Of a stretch of DNA of 30,725 nucleotides, positions 1-7,090 are shown one piece after another. This stretch comes from Flavobacteriales bacterium UBA7878 (lineage in GTDB: Bacteria > Bacteroidota > Bacteroidia > Flavobacteriales > Schleiferiaceae), in assembly GCA_002501205.1 (NCBI GenBank), contig DLRW01000063.1, positions 1,129 to 31,853 on the forward strand. The letters are read 5' to 3'. Every line of letters starts with the position of its first letter. Position 1 is the stretch's first letter. Below the pieces are notes generated by a model. That model did no database searches. It was not told where the DNA came from and saw nothing but the letters and a program-made list of their open reading frames with translations. Both the position numbers and the translations under genes were made by a program.

Positions 1-958
1 CCAAAACTGGACTGCCATCTTCTTTAGTGGCTCGCTGATAATCATCGTATTCGCAAGGGATGCTTTGTTTTCCTTCCTCCATACCCGACCAGGATGAAAG
101 GTAAAAACCTACTTTGTCATTTTTATATACTGCAGTAAAATCTCCATTCCAGGGAAAGAAACGCAAGGAATCGTAGGCCTGGGGAATTAACATTTGAAAT
201 TGGGAATCCCAGCCTTGAAACATGCCCCATAATCCGCTTTTAGCAGAACGACCGATAAATACTCCATCGCCATTGATATAATCCATTTGAATACAGTCAA
301 TGCGCCATTCTGAATTGGATTGATTGAAATCCTGCAACAGAAACAAACTTTGATTTTGAAGATCTGACTTTTCCAAAGTACAGGGCAATTCGGAAGGATG
401 CTCAAAGTTTAGCTCCACCACCAGAACTTGCCGGTACCAGTCGTACCAGCCCCATTTGTCACCCTGCGAAACCGCGACTAAAGTACCGTTTTGATACTCC
501 CAATCAATTTCCCGAAACAGGTCTTTGGCATCTACATAGGCCCATTCTTCACTATTGCCATAGCGATATAGGATTCCCTTTTTGCGTTTGGAGTGTACCA
601 GGGCGGTTTCCAATTCCTGTCCCATCAAATCATCTATTCGCGCATATTGATTAGGGTCGACGATTTTAAAGGGATCAATTTTTTGGTATTGATGTTTAAT
701 GGCCGGACGGCAACCTATCAAATAGCTGCTGTCCATTCCGGATTGATCATAGTCCATTTCCCAATCGAGGTAATAAATACTTTGTTGACGCCTTGACTTT
801 TCGAGGACCGCTAATTGTGATGTGCTGTAATATCCACTATCCAGAATTCGAATGAGTTTATAGCCTTCTAAATTTTCCTTCCCTCTTAAAACTGAATTTT
901 GGGATTGAGCTTGCAGGCTAAAGGCGATTAGTCCTAAAAAGAGTGTTCGGTGGGTCAT
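1..958 (-). CDS. Exported WG-repeat-like protein, C-terminus cut off by window edge
   Basis: Reading the minus strand from an ATG at 958 gives 319 uninterrupted codons running off the left edge, so the gene is real but truncated. The first ~19 residues (MTHRTLFLGLIAFSLQAQS) are a short signal peptide. The rest is rich in Trp, Tyr and Asp. From about residue 165 on it shows WG-repeat-like units: GDKWGWYDW, later KSGLWGMFQGW, then NDKVGFYL, each followed by a beta-type stretch and an acidic YD or EYDDY turn. WG (KWG) repeat proteins are common exported proteins of unknown role in Bacteroidota. I see no catalytic motif and cannot give a function. It follows the 1072-1878 gene on the same strand at 113 bases, but a hairpin lies between them, so co-transcription is doubtful. 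Confidence 0.75.
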   Translation of the reverse strand, partial: MTHRTLFLGLIAFSLQAQSQNSVLRGKENLEGYKLIRILDSGYYSTSQLAVLEKSRRQQSIYYLDWEMDYDQSGMDSSYLIGCRPAIKHQYQKIDPFKIVDPNQYARIDDLMGQELETALVHSKRKKGILYRYGNSEEWAYVDAKDLFREIDWEYQNGTLVAVSQGDKWGWYDWYRQVLVVELNFEHPSELPCTLEKSDLQNQSLFLLQDFNQSNSEWRIDCIQMDYINGDGVFIGRSAKSGLWGMFQGWDSQFQMLIPQAYDSLRFFPWNGDFTAVYKNDKVGFYLSSWSGMEEGKQSIPCEYDDYQRATKEDGSPVL

Positions 959-972
959 GAGAAAATAACGAA

Positions 973-1000
973 GGGACCTCGAAATAAATTTCAAGGTCCC
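973..1000 (-). terminator. Hairpin between the TonB-C gene and the WG-repeat gene
   Basis: GGGACCT at 973-979 pairs with AGGTCCC at 994-1000, and the stem is extended after one mismatch by GAAAT/ATTTC. On the minus strand the hairpin is followed by TTCGTTATTTTC, only moderately T-rich. It lies 72 bases past the stop of the 1072-1878 gene and 15 bases before the next ATG. It is either an intrinsic terminator or a leader hairpin at the start of the 958 gene. Confidence 0.5.
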
Positions 1001-1071
1001 CTAAACATGCCTTAGTTCTATGCAGAGTAATGGATTTCTGTAAAGGCCTTATTCTTTAGCTTTTAGTCAAT

Positions 1072-1878
1072 TTAGCAACTTGGCAGGGCATAAGAGAGCA
1101 CTAATTCTTGCTCAACAGCCTGGCCATTAATATCGCGTGCCACTTCCCATTCGCCCGGTAAATTGGCCAGGAGGTCTAACATTTTAGCATCCAATTCAGC
1201 ACTTAAACAACTGGTACCCACCATAGCTTTGCTAATCTTGCCATCTACTCCTATCGTGAAATAGATTTTCGCAGCAAAGAGATCCTCTTCAATTAAGGTG
1301 CTGGTTATGGGAAGCGCTCCTTCGCGGATGTACTGTATAAAAGCTCTTTTACCATCCTTGTAATAGGCTTGAGATTCGGGCACCAAAGTAAGATGGGGGG
1401 TGCTGTAATTATAGGAGAGATTAGTAGTGTCTACCGTTAAGGCCTCTAAAAAATCAGCTCGCAGCCTGAAATTGGTCGAATAGGGGATATTATGAAGCCA
1501 AGCGATTTGCTCCTCACTTAATTCAGGTCCATTAGCCAATAAACGTTCATCTACCAAACGCTCTGAGACTACTTCAGCTAATTCCAGAGATTGATAGCTG
1601 CGTAGCTTTTGGATATCTTCGGCATCAGCAAAATCAGAGAACTGCCTTGCTTCTAATAATTCCGATCTTTTAATGGGTCTAAAGCGGGTATCCAAATCAA
1701 AGAAGAAACCTTCGTTTTTTTGAAAGAAGAGATCGGCTTGCACATGAGAGTTGGCATTAGCCTGGCTTTTCGGCCTAAGCTTGGGTTCCGTATCAGGACC
1801 TGAGGTATTGAGATAGGCATAGGCAGCCAGACTCAGCGATAGGCCTGCGAGAATTAGTTTGTAGTTCAACATTTTCAT
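1072..1878 (-). CDS. Exported protein with TonB C-terminal-like domain
   Basis: 268 residues. The N-terminus has a hydrophobic stretch at ~6-22, a signal peptide or membrane anchor, and the rest should be periplasmic. Residues ~196-266 resemble the TonB C-terminal domain (PF03544): a beta strand AKIYFTIGVDGKIS, a helix with LDAKMLDLLANLPGEW, then NGQAVEQELVLSYA. Residues 40-195 are helical and unassigned. There is no long proline-rich spacer as in classical TonB, so it need not energise receptors. Many Bacteroidota proteins carry this domain in sensing or unknown roles. It is divergent from the membrane winged-helix regulator at 2006, and the shared gap contains phased direct repeats, so I infer that it is a target or partner of that regulator. 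Confidence 0.65.
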   Translation of the reverse strand: MKMLNYKLILAGLSLSLAAYAYLNTSGPDTEPKLRPKSQANANSHVQADLFFQKNEGFFFDLDTRFRPIKRSELLEARQFSDFADAEDIQKLRSYQSLELAEVVSERLVDERLLANGPELSEEQIAWLHNIPYSTNFRLRADFLEALTVDTTNLSYNYSTPHLTLVPESQAYYKDGKRAFIQYIREGALPITSTLIEEDLFAAKIYFTIGVDGKISKAMVGTSCLSAELDAKMLDLLANLPGEWEVARDINGQAVEQELVLSYALPSC

Positions 1879-1900
1879 GGTTTTATCTTTTGATGGAAAC

Positions 1901-1927
1901 CAAATGTAGCAGCAGCTTGATATTCAA
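1901..1927 (-). promoter_or_regulatory. Promoter of the TonB-C gene (TTG / TACATTTG)
   Basis: On the minus strand, TACATTTG (plus positions 1901-1908) matches the Bacteroidota -7 consensus TAnnTTTG. A TTG at 1925-1927 lies 16 bases upstream as a possible -33. The box is 22 bases from the ATG at 1878. Confidence 0.55.
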
Positions 1928-1930
1928 TTA

Positions 1931-1967
1931 GTAAAGGCAGTGTAAATTAGTGTAAAACTTCGGTAAA
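1931..1967. promoter_or_regulatory. Four helically phased GTAAA repeats between divergent promoters (putative operator)
   Basis: GTAAA occurs at 1931, 1942, 1952 and 1963, giving spacings of 11, 10 and 11 bases, one helical turn each. The two central copies share the longer form AGTGTAAA (1939 and 1949). The array sits directly upstream of the -33 elements of both divergent promoters. OmpR/PhoB-type winged-helix proteins bind tandem direct repeats with ~11-base period, and the plus-strand gene next door encodes such a domain. Binding is inferred. Confidence 0.6.
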
Positions 1968-1971
1968 GCCT

Positions 1972-2001
1972 TTTGGGAGCTTGGCTTTTGGGGTATTTTT
2001 G
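1972..2001 (+). promoter_or_regulatory. Promoter of the winged-helix regulator (TTTG-N18-TATTTTTG)
   Basis: TTTG at 1972-1975 and TATTTTTG at 1994-2001, spacer 18, match the Bacteroidota -33/-7 consensus. The box ends only four bases before the ATG at 2006, suggesting a leaderless or nearly leaderless transcript. Confidence 0.6.
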
Positions 2002-2005
2002 AAAG

Positions 2006-2836
2006 ATGCAATTGCGCTTGTTTTATTCCATACTGGGATTGTTATTTTCCGTTTTGCTTTTAGCGAAGGGGGAGTCGGCTCATTATCAAGTAGCCGTTCG
2101 GCAGATGGGGCATCATATCCTTAGTGATTTTGGGGATATAAATTCGCGGGTGATGCCCGTGAAGCAAGAAGGGGATCTTTTCATTCTAAGTTTTGAAAAA
2201 CCTTTTTCATTTGAACCTCTGCGCCTGGTAGATCGTATCGAAGAAACCGTGCAACAAGCCAAGCTTTCAGAGTATTATCAAGTGGTATTGATTAACGAAG
2301 CTACCGCTGAGGTAGTTTACAGTTTTGAGCATAGCCCCGACAGTCTTTCGAATATCATTCCCTGTTTGGGTCGAGATCAACCTATTGCAAAATACCGACT
2401 GCAAATTCGCTTTCCGGATTTTCAAGAAGAGGAATCGGCTGAAATTCCCTTTTGGTTAATGGCCATTTTTATAGTGGGGCCTATTGCCTTATTATTGATT
2501 TACCCGCGTAAGAAGAATACTCAAACCGAAGCGATACCGGATGACACCATACAGTTGGGCGCTTATGCTTATTCACCAGCTAAAGCCTTGCTCAGCCTTA
2601 AGGATCAAAAACAGGAATTAACCGGCAAGGAGGGGGATTTGCTTTTGCGATTGTACCAGGATTTGAATCAAACTGTAAAAAGAGAAGAGTTGCTGGAAGC
2701 AGTATGGGGTGATGAAGGCGATTATGTGGGGCGTACTTTGGATGTATTCATTTCGCGCCTGAGAAAAAAGCTGGAAGAGGACCCCTCAGTGAAGATTGTA
2801 AATATTCGAGGTGTAGGTTATAAGCTCATTGTATAA
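2006..2836 (+). CDS. Membrane-anchored OmpR-type winged-helix regulator with periplasmic N-terminal domain
   Basis: 276 residues in an unusual order. There is a signal peptide at 1-23 and a periplasmic domain at ~24-146 with two conserved-looking parts (VAVRQMGHHILSDFGD and later IIPCLGRDQP). A single membrane helix spans ~148-166 and is followed by the positive stop PRKK. The cytoplasmic winged helix at ~183-275 has ELTGKEGDLLLRLY, REELLEAVWGD, a recognition helix region RTLDVFISRLRKKLEED and the terminal hairpin NIRGVGYKLIV. That C-terminal part is a typical Trans_reg_C (OmpR/PhoB) domain, here without a receiver domain. The topology is the mirror image of ToxR/CadC, where the DNA-binding domain is N-terminal. 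It is likely a one-step signal transducer from periplasm to promoter. The divergent TonB-C gene and phased repeats upstream suggest autoregulation and a partner. The signal is unknown. Confidence 0.8.
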   Translation: MQLRLFYSILGLLFSVLLLAKGESAHYQVAVRQMGHHILSDFGDINSRVMPVKQEGDLFILSFEKPFSFEPLRLVDRIEETVQQAKLSEYYQVVLINEATAEVVYSFEHSPDSLSNIIPCLGRDQPIAKYRLQIRFPDFQEEESAEIPFWLMAIFIVGPIALLLIYPRKKNTQTEAIPDDTIQLGAYAYSPAKALLSLKDQKQELTGKEGDLLLRLYQDLNQTVKREELLEAVWGDEGDYVGRTLDVFISRLRKKLEEDPSVKIVNIRGVGYKLIV

Positions 2837-2893
2837 GTGCCAATCTAATTATTAAGTAAAACTATCTAAACCCATTTTTCCATTCCCTCAAAC

Positions 2894-2901
2894 TACCTTT
2901 G
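2894..2901 (+). promoter_or_regulatory. -7 box TACCTTTG four bases before the TauE/SafE start
   Basis: TACCTTTG fits TAnnTTTG. The only -33-like sequence is the T run at 2875-2879. The ATG at 2906 follows after CGGC, so the start codon would be at or next to the transcript 5' end. Confidence 0.5.
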
Positions 2902-2905
2902 CGGC

Positions 2906-3691
2906 ATGAATGAGTGGTGGTATTATCCTCTGTTATTTGGTGGCGGCTTTTTAGCCGGAATTATCAATACTCTGGCCGGAAATGGTTCGGCAATTACCCT
3001 GAGTTTACTTATTTTAAGTGGAATGCCGGCAAATGTGGCCAATGGTACTAATCGCATTGGTGCTCTGGTTCAAACCATCACGGCGGTGCTGAGTTTACGT
3101 CGTTCGCAACGAACTCTTTTTCTTTTTAAAGACAGCATCTGGTTTTTAGTACCAGCCGTTATGGGTTCGTTGCTAGGCGCCTTTTTAGCGGTAGATGTAG
3201 ATCCTATTGTACTGAAGCGCATTATTGGATTAATTATGCTCTTGCTTTTGGGAACCATGGTGTATAAGCCTGGAAAATGGGCCCGACCAACCGATACCAG
3301 TAAATCACATAAAACCGTATTGAATTGGATTTTGATTTTTGCCGTAGCCATATATGGGGGCTTCTTGCAAATGGGAATTGGGATAATGCTTTTATCACTT
3401 TTAGTATTGGTGGCGCATTACAGTTTGAGAGATGCGAATATCATTAAACTGGTATTGGCCTTTTTATTTGTCCTTCCGGCCTTTGTGGTTTTTGTTTGGA
3501 ATGGTCATTTAGAATGGGTGCCGGGCTTGCTGCTGGCAATTGGCCAAGGATTGGGAGCCTGGATTGGTGCTCGATATATTTTGTTCCTTCCCAAGGCCAA
3601 TACCATAGTGCGTTATACACTAATTGTGATCTTGATAATATCTTCTGTTTCTTTGCTGGGTATTGTGGACGTTATCCGCAGTCTCTTTTAA
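2906..3691 (+). CDS. TauE/SafE family (DUF81) anion permease
   Basis: 261 residues, almost entirely hydrophobic with about eight membrane helices in two similar halves. The first half has the family pattern GGGFLAGIINTLAGNGSA and GMPANVANGTNRIGALVQ. The second half repeats it as YGGFLQMGIGIMLLSLLV with LRDANIIKL. TauE/SafE members export sulfite, sulfoacetate or other small organosulfur or carboxylate anions across the inner membrane; the substrate cannot be read here. The next gene starts one base after the stop, so the two are co-transcribed. The preceding gene ends 69 bases upstream and a -7 box lies in that gap. Confidence 0.85.
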   Translation: MNEWWYYPLLFGGGFLAGIINTLAGNGSAITLSLLILSGMPANVANGTNRIGALVQTITAVLSLRRSQRTLFLFKDSIWFLVPAVMGSLLGAFLAVDVDPIVLKRIIGLIMLLLLGTMVYKPGKWARPTDTSKSHKTVLNWILIFAVAIYGGFLQMGIGIMLLSLLVLVAHYSLRDANIIKLVLAFLFVLPAFVVFVWNGHLEWVPGLLLAIGQGLGAWIGARYILFLPKANTIVRYTLIVILIISSVSLLGIVDVIRSLF

Positions 3692-3692
3692 A

Positions 3693-4436
3693 ATGAGCAA
3701 GCAAACACCCAATTCCTGGTATGAACAGTGGTTCAATACCCGCTTTTATCATATGCTGTATCAGCATCGTGATGAGCAGGAAGCCCAGGATTTTATTGAT
3801 ATTCTTTTTAGCCGGCTCCAGCCGCAAGATGATTGGCATATTTTAGATCTGGCCTGTGGTAGAGGACGCCACGCTCGCTATATCCACCAAAAGGGAATGG
3901 AAGTTACCGGATTGGATTTGGCCGATGCCAATATTGAGTTTGCCGCTCAATATTTGGAGGATAAGTTGCATTTTCAAGTGGCTGATATGCGACAGGATTT
4001 AGGAAGCAAGCGCTTCGATTTAATCCTAAACCTCTTTACCAGCTTTGGCTACTTTGATCAGTGGGAAGAGAATCTGAAGGCCATGCAAAGGATCAAACAG
4101 GCTTTGAAACCCGGTGCATTATTGCTAATTGATTTTTTAAATGTGGAAAAAGTTCGGGCGGAATTGATTCCCCGCGAACAAAGGAATATTGAGGGACATG
4201 AATTTCAGATCGAAAGAAGAATTGAAGATGGGAAAATTGTGAAGGAGATCTTTTTAAAAGAACCCGATGGCAAGAAACACCGTTTTAAGGAAGAGGTATG
4301 GGCCTTGTCATTGCAAGAGTTTCAGGCACTTTTCCGCGAAAGTGGCCTCCAAATACTCGATATTTTTGGTTCTTATAATTTGGCGAACTTTGAAGCCCGA
4401 CAATCGGAGCGTTTAATACTGCTGGCGCAAGCATGA
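3693..4436 (+). CDS. Class I SAM-dependent methyltransferase
   Basis: 247 residues from the ATG at 3693. An in-frame ATG at 3663 would lie inside the upstream gene and add ten unlikely residues, so 3693 is preferred. Motif I (LDLACGRGRH, 51-60) binds S-adenosylmethionine. VTGLDLADANI (71-81) is motif II, and FDLILNLFTSFGYF followed by LLLIDFLN match motifs IV-VI of small-molecule methyltransferases (Methyltransf_25/11 type). The C-terminal half (KIVKEIFLKEPDG to the end) is a beta-rich extension common in the family. The substrate is unknown. It is sandwiched between two transporter genes, one base after the permease and overlapping the ZIP gene by four bases. Confidence 0.85.
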   Translation: MSKQTPNSWYEQWFNTRFYHMLYQHRDEQEAQDFIDILFSRLQPQDDWHILDLACGRGRHARYIHQKGMEVTGLDLADANIEFAAQYLEDKLHFQVADMRQDLGSKRFDLILNLFTSFGYFDQWEENLKAMQRIKQALKPGALLLIDFLNVEKVRAELIPREQRNIEGHEFQIERRIEDGKIVKEIFLKEPDGKKHRFKEEVWALSLQEFQALFRESGLQILDIFGSYNLANFEARQSERLILLAQA

Positions 4437-5134
4437 TGACTTATCTTTTATTAATGTCTACGGTCCTGCTAGGGGCCCTTTTAGGACGATGGCTGCGTAA
4501 ATCCAGCAAATTGTCCATCAAGTTTCTTTTAATATTCAGTGGGGCCTATCTTTTGGGAATTGGTGTTTTTCACCTCTTACCCGAAGTTTATGAAGAGCAC
4601 AGCCACCATTATGGTTTAATGATTATGGCGGGCTTTTTTACCCAGCTCTTACTTGAGGGTATGAGTAAAGGCCTGGAGCATGGGCATAGCCATAGTGAGC
4701 TTTTCCAGAATAAGGGATTACCGATGGGGGTAATGCTAGGCTTGTTTTTACATGCTTTAATTGAGAGTATTCCCATTGGCAGCCATATGAATGATTTAAG
4801 TCGGGATGCCCTCTTTTGGGGTTTGATCGTGCATAAGCTTCCGGTAAGTATAATCCTCTATAATATGCTCTGTGAGTTTAGTGGTAAATGGTATATCGTA
4901 GGCCTTTGGCTATTAAGCTTTGCCTTGATGGCACCATTAGGGGTGATTATCGGTGATTTCTTCCCCTTATTTGCTGAGCATAGCGCTGAAATGACGGCCT
5001 ATGTATTCGGGATTTTCCTACATATCAGTACCACTATTCTTTTCGAAGGAAACCAGTCGCATCGTTTTAATTTCCTGAAGTATGGCGTAATTTTGTTGGC
5101 CCTTGGAATTGCTTGGTTATCCGTTTCACATTAG
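4433..5134 (+). CDS. ZIP family divalent metal transporter
   Basis: 233 residues with about seven to eight membrane helices. The metal-site motifs of ZIP proteins are present: HALIESIPIG (107-116) in the fourth helix and HKLPVSI (134-140) in the fifth, where ZIPs normally have HNxxD and HExPHE patterns. There is a histidine-rich loop (HSHH at 56-59, HGHSH at 83-87) typical of zinc or iron carriers. It probably imports Zn2+, Fe2+ or similar across the inner membrane. The start overlaps the methyltransferase stop (ATGATGA); the second ATG at 4436 is an equally possible start. It is the last gene of a three-gene run, and the next gene has its own promoter. Confidence 0.85.
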   Translation: MMTYLLLMSTVLLGALLGRWLRKSSKLSIKFLLIFSGAYLLGIGVFHLLPEVYEEHSHHYGLMIMAGFFTQLLLEGMSKGLEHGHSHSELFQNKGLPMGVMLGLFLHALIESIPIGSHMNDLSRDALFWGLIVHKLPVSIILYNMLCEFSGKWYIVGLWLLSFALMAPLGVIIGDFFPLFAEHSAEMTAYVFGIFLHISTTILFEGNQSHRFNFLKYGVILLALGIAWLSVSH

Positions 5135-5173
5135 TATTTCTGAAGCTTCATAGAAAAGATTGAACAGGCAGGA

Positions 5174-5204
5174 TTGAAGAGGCCGGATGATAAGCATACA
5201 TTTG
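5174..5204 (+). promoter_or_regulatory. Peroxiredoxin promoter (TTG-N20-TACATTTG)
   Basis: TTG at 5174-5176 and TACATTTG at 5197-5204 fit the Bacteroidota promoter consensus. A ~65-base AT-rich leader follows to the ATG at 5275, without a clear Shine-Dalgarno. Nothing else is recognisable in the 140-base gap 5135-5274. Confidence 0.6.
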
Positions 5205-5274
5205 CAATGGCTATCAAAATAAAATTCGAATAGCTTTTATAAATATATTACACTAACAACCTAAAAATCAAAAC

Positions 5275-5907
5275 ATGGGAGTATTAGTAGGCAAGAAAGC
5301 CCCATCTTTTAAAGCCGCAGCTGTAATTAATGGCGAGGAGATCATCGAAGATTTCAGCCTCGACCAATACAAAGGCAAGAACTATGTAATCTTGTTCTTC
5401 TATCCTAAAGACTTCACCTTTGTTTGTCCTACCGAATTACATGCTTTCCAGGCTCGTTTGGAGGATTTCAAAAAATTAGGTGTTGAAGTGGTTGCCGTTT
5501 CTACCGATACTGAGCAGTCTCACTGGGGTTGGTTACAACTTTCTAAAGATCACGGTGGTATCCAAGGTGTTACTTATCCTGTAGTAGCGGATACCAACAA
5601 AACTATTTCTGCTAATTACGATGTTTTAGCTGGAAACTATTACTACGATGAGAATGATGAGATGCAAGCCGAAGGCGAGATGGTAGCTTACCGCGGTTTG
5701 TTCTTGATCGACAAAGAAGGTACCGTTCGTCATCAAGTAGTGAACGATATGCCTTTAGGCCGTAGCGTAGATGAAGCTATGCGTATGGTAAAAGCTTTAC
5801 AATTCTTCGAAGACAAAGGAGAAGTTTGTCCTGCAAACTGGGATGAAGGTAAAGAAGGTATGAAAGATACTCACGAAGGAGTAGCTGATTACTTGAGCAA
5901 AAACTAA
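5275..5907 (+). CDS. Typical 2-Cys peroxiredoxin (AhpC/Prx1 type)
   Basis: 210 residues of the AhpC/TSA fold, reducing H2O2, organic peroxides or peroxynitrite in the cytoplasm. The peroxidatic cysteine is C51 in DFTFVCPTELHAF and the resolving cysteine is C185 in GEVCPANW. The Arg of the active site is in YRGLFLIDKEG. The eukaryotic sensitivity motif GGLG reads GGIQ, and the C-terminal YF motif is absent, so it should resist overoxidation. Codon choice looks strongly biased (repeated GTA, CGT, GGT, AAA), as in highly expressed genes. It is monocistronic, with its own promoter upstream and a strong terminator 22 bases after the stop. The reductant cannot be read here, since no AhpF or other reductase gene is adjacent. 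Confidence 0.95.
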   Translation: MGVLVGKKAPSFKAAAVINGEEIIEDFSLDQYKGKNYVILFFYPKDFTFVCPTELHAFQARLEDFKKLGVEVVAVSTDTEQSHWGWLQLSKDHGGIQGVTYPVVADTNKTISANYDVLAGNYYYDENDEMQAEGEMVAYRGLFLIDKEGTVRHQVVNDMPLGRSVDEAMRMVKALQFFEDKGEVCPANWDEGKEGMKDTHEGVADYLSKN

Positions 5908-5928
5908 GATTGATTCTTATAAGTTCTG

Positions 5929-5960
5929 AGCCCCGCGCCTTTTGGTTGCGGGGCTTTTCT
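5929..5960 (+). terminator. Rho-independent terminator of the peroxiredoxin gene
   Basis: AGCCCCGC (5929-5936) pairs with GCGGGGCT (5948-5955) around an 11-base loop and is followed by TTTCT. It sits between two convergent genes. The minus-strand side has no T-run, so it should act mainly on the plus strand. Confidence 0.85.
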
Positions 5961-5961
5961 T

Positions 5962-7032
5962 TTAGAAGCTGAAATAGAGACTACAAGCAAGCATATGTCC
6001 TGCCAAAGCACTGCGCAGTTCATCATTGCCATTATAGTCGGTAAGATGGTATTGGGCTGCTAAACCGATGCGACGGGTACCATGTAAACGGTAGGAGTAA
6101 TCAAGGCCAACCGAAGGATAAAAACTTCCAATGCCAATGGGATTTTCTTGATCCAACTCCTCATCGTAATTGGAAAGGTCGGTGCTAAAGCTATTGTAGC
6201 CCAGGCCAGCACCAAAACGTAATCGACTTCTGCGGGAATTAACTACCGCATATTGTAGATAGGCTTCAATGTGAAAGAGGATTTCCAGATCACTAACTGT
6301 TTGATTGCCATTTTCCACAAAGCGTAAATAGGCCTTTTGCTCGCTGGCCGCAAATCCCGTTTGGAGGCTGAAACCAAATTTTTCTGTTTGGTAATCCATC
6401 AATAGGGAAGCTCCATGCATTGCGCCCAGGTTTTCCTTTAAATCTTGATTGAGGTAAAAGTAATTGTAGGCCAGTCCAAAACTAAGGTCTTCTGGTTGCG
6501 CTTCATCCTTAACCAATTGGCTAAGTTTTTCGAACTCAGGATCCTCGTAAGTTTCCTTTTTCATCATTTGATCATAGATCTCCTGCATATCATCAGCCGC
6601 TAAGATTTCGAGGACCTTCCTTTCATATTTGGGCCATTCGCGACTATAAAGCAATTGCCAGGCTTCGGCCTTAGACCATTCCAAATGCTTTTGCAGGTCG
6701 GAGCTCAGATACGAATCGCCTTCCAGATTCTTGAAATAGATCCGCCAATATTCAAGAGGAATGAGGGTGTCGACTTTGCCCTGATACTTAAGGTCATGCA
6801 ATAAACGCGTACGAATGCTGGCTTCGGTAGTACCGCAGAATAGCTCCCAGCGATTGATCAGGGAATCACTTTGTTCTTCAGTCAAGGTTCCTTGGGCCTG
6901 CGTTTTAATAATTTCCGCTTCAGTTTCCCAGCAAATGCTGTTCACGGATTGAAAGAGATCCGAAAAGGAATTGTTCTGCCCGAATGTTAGGATTGACAAA
7001 CTGAAGAGGAACAAAGTAAACCGAAATTTCAT
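5962..7032 (-). CDS. Outer-membrane beta-barrel protein with helical N-terminal domain
   Basis: 356 residues. The signal peptide at 1-19 ends at FGQ. Residues ~20-180 are alpha-helical, charged and Trp-rich with two cysteines (C34, C66). From ~185 the sequence alternates in the manner of amphipathic strands (LSFGLAYNYFYLN, FGFSLQTGFAA, LRFGAGLGYNSF, YPSVGLDYSYR, IGLAAQYHLTDY) and ends in LYFSF, the aromatic C-terminus of outer-membrane barrels. About eight strands fit, similar to the OmpW/OMP_b-brl families. The function is unknown. It has a 58-base gap from the upstream EEP gene with a possible -7 box (TCATTTTG), so it may have its own promoter. Confidence 0.65.
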   Translation of the reverse strand: MKFRFTLFLFSLSILTFGQNNSFSDLFQSVNSICWETEAEIIKTQAQGTLTEEQSDSLINRWELFCGTTEASIRTRLLHDLKYQGKVDTLIPLEYWRIYFKNLEGDSYLSSDLQKHLEWSKAEAWQLLYSREWPKYERKVLEILAADDMQEIYDQMMKKETYEDPEFEKLSQLVKDEAQPEDLSFGLAYNYFYLNQDLKENLGAMHGASLLMDYQTEKFGFSLQTGFAASEQKAYLRFVENGNQTVSDLEILFHIEAYLQYAVVNSRRSRLRFGAGLGYNSFSTDLSNYDEELDQENPIGIGSFYPSVGLDYSYRLHGTRRIGLAAQYHLTDYNGNDELRSALAGHMLACSLYFSF

Positions 7033-7090
7033 GGACTGAGTTTAGGCAAAATGAATATCAGAATTCATTCCAAATTTCCTAATTCTAAAT

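Noticed and set aside
593..796. Plus-strand open frame near the left edge.
   Set aside because: It is antisense to the truncated WG-repeat gene, whose minus-strand frame is open over the whole 958 bases and has a signal peptide.
3663..3692. Earlier in-frame ATG for the methyltransferase.
   Set aside because: It lies inside the permease coding end and adds ten residues without family similarity; ATG 3693 directly follows the permease stop.
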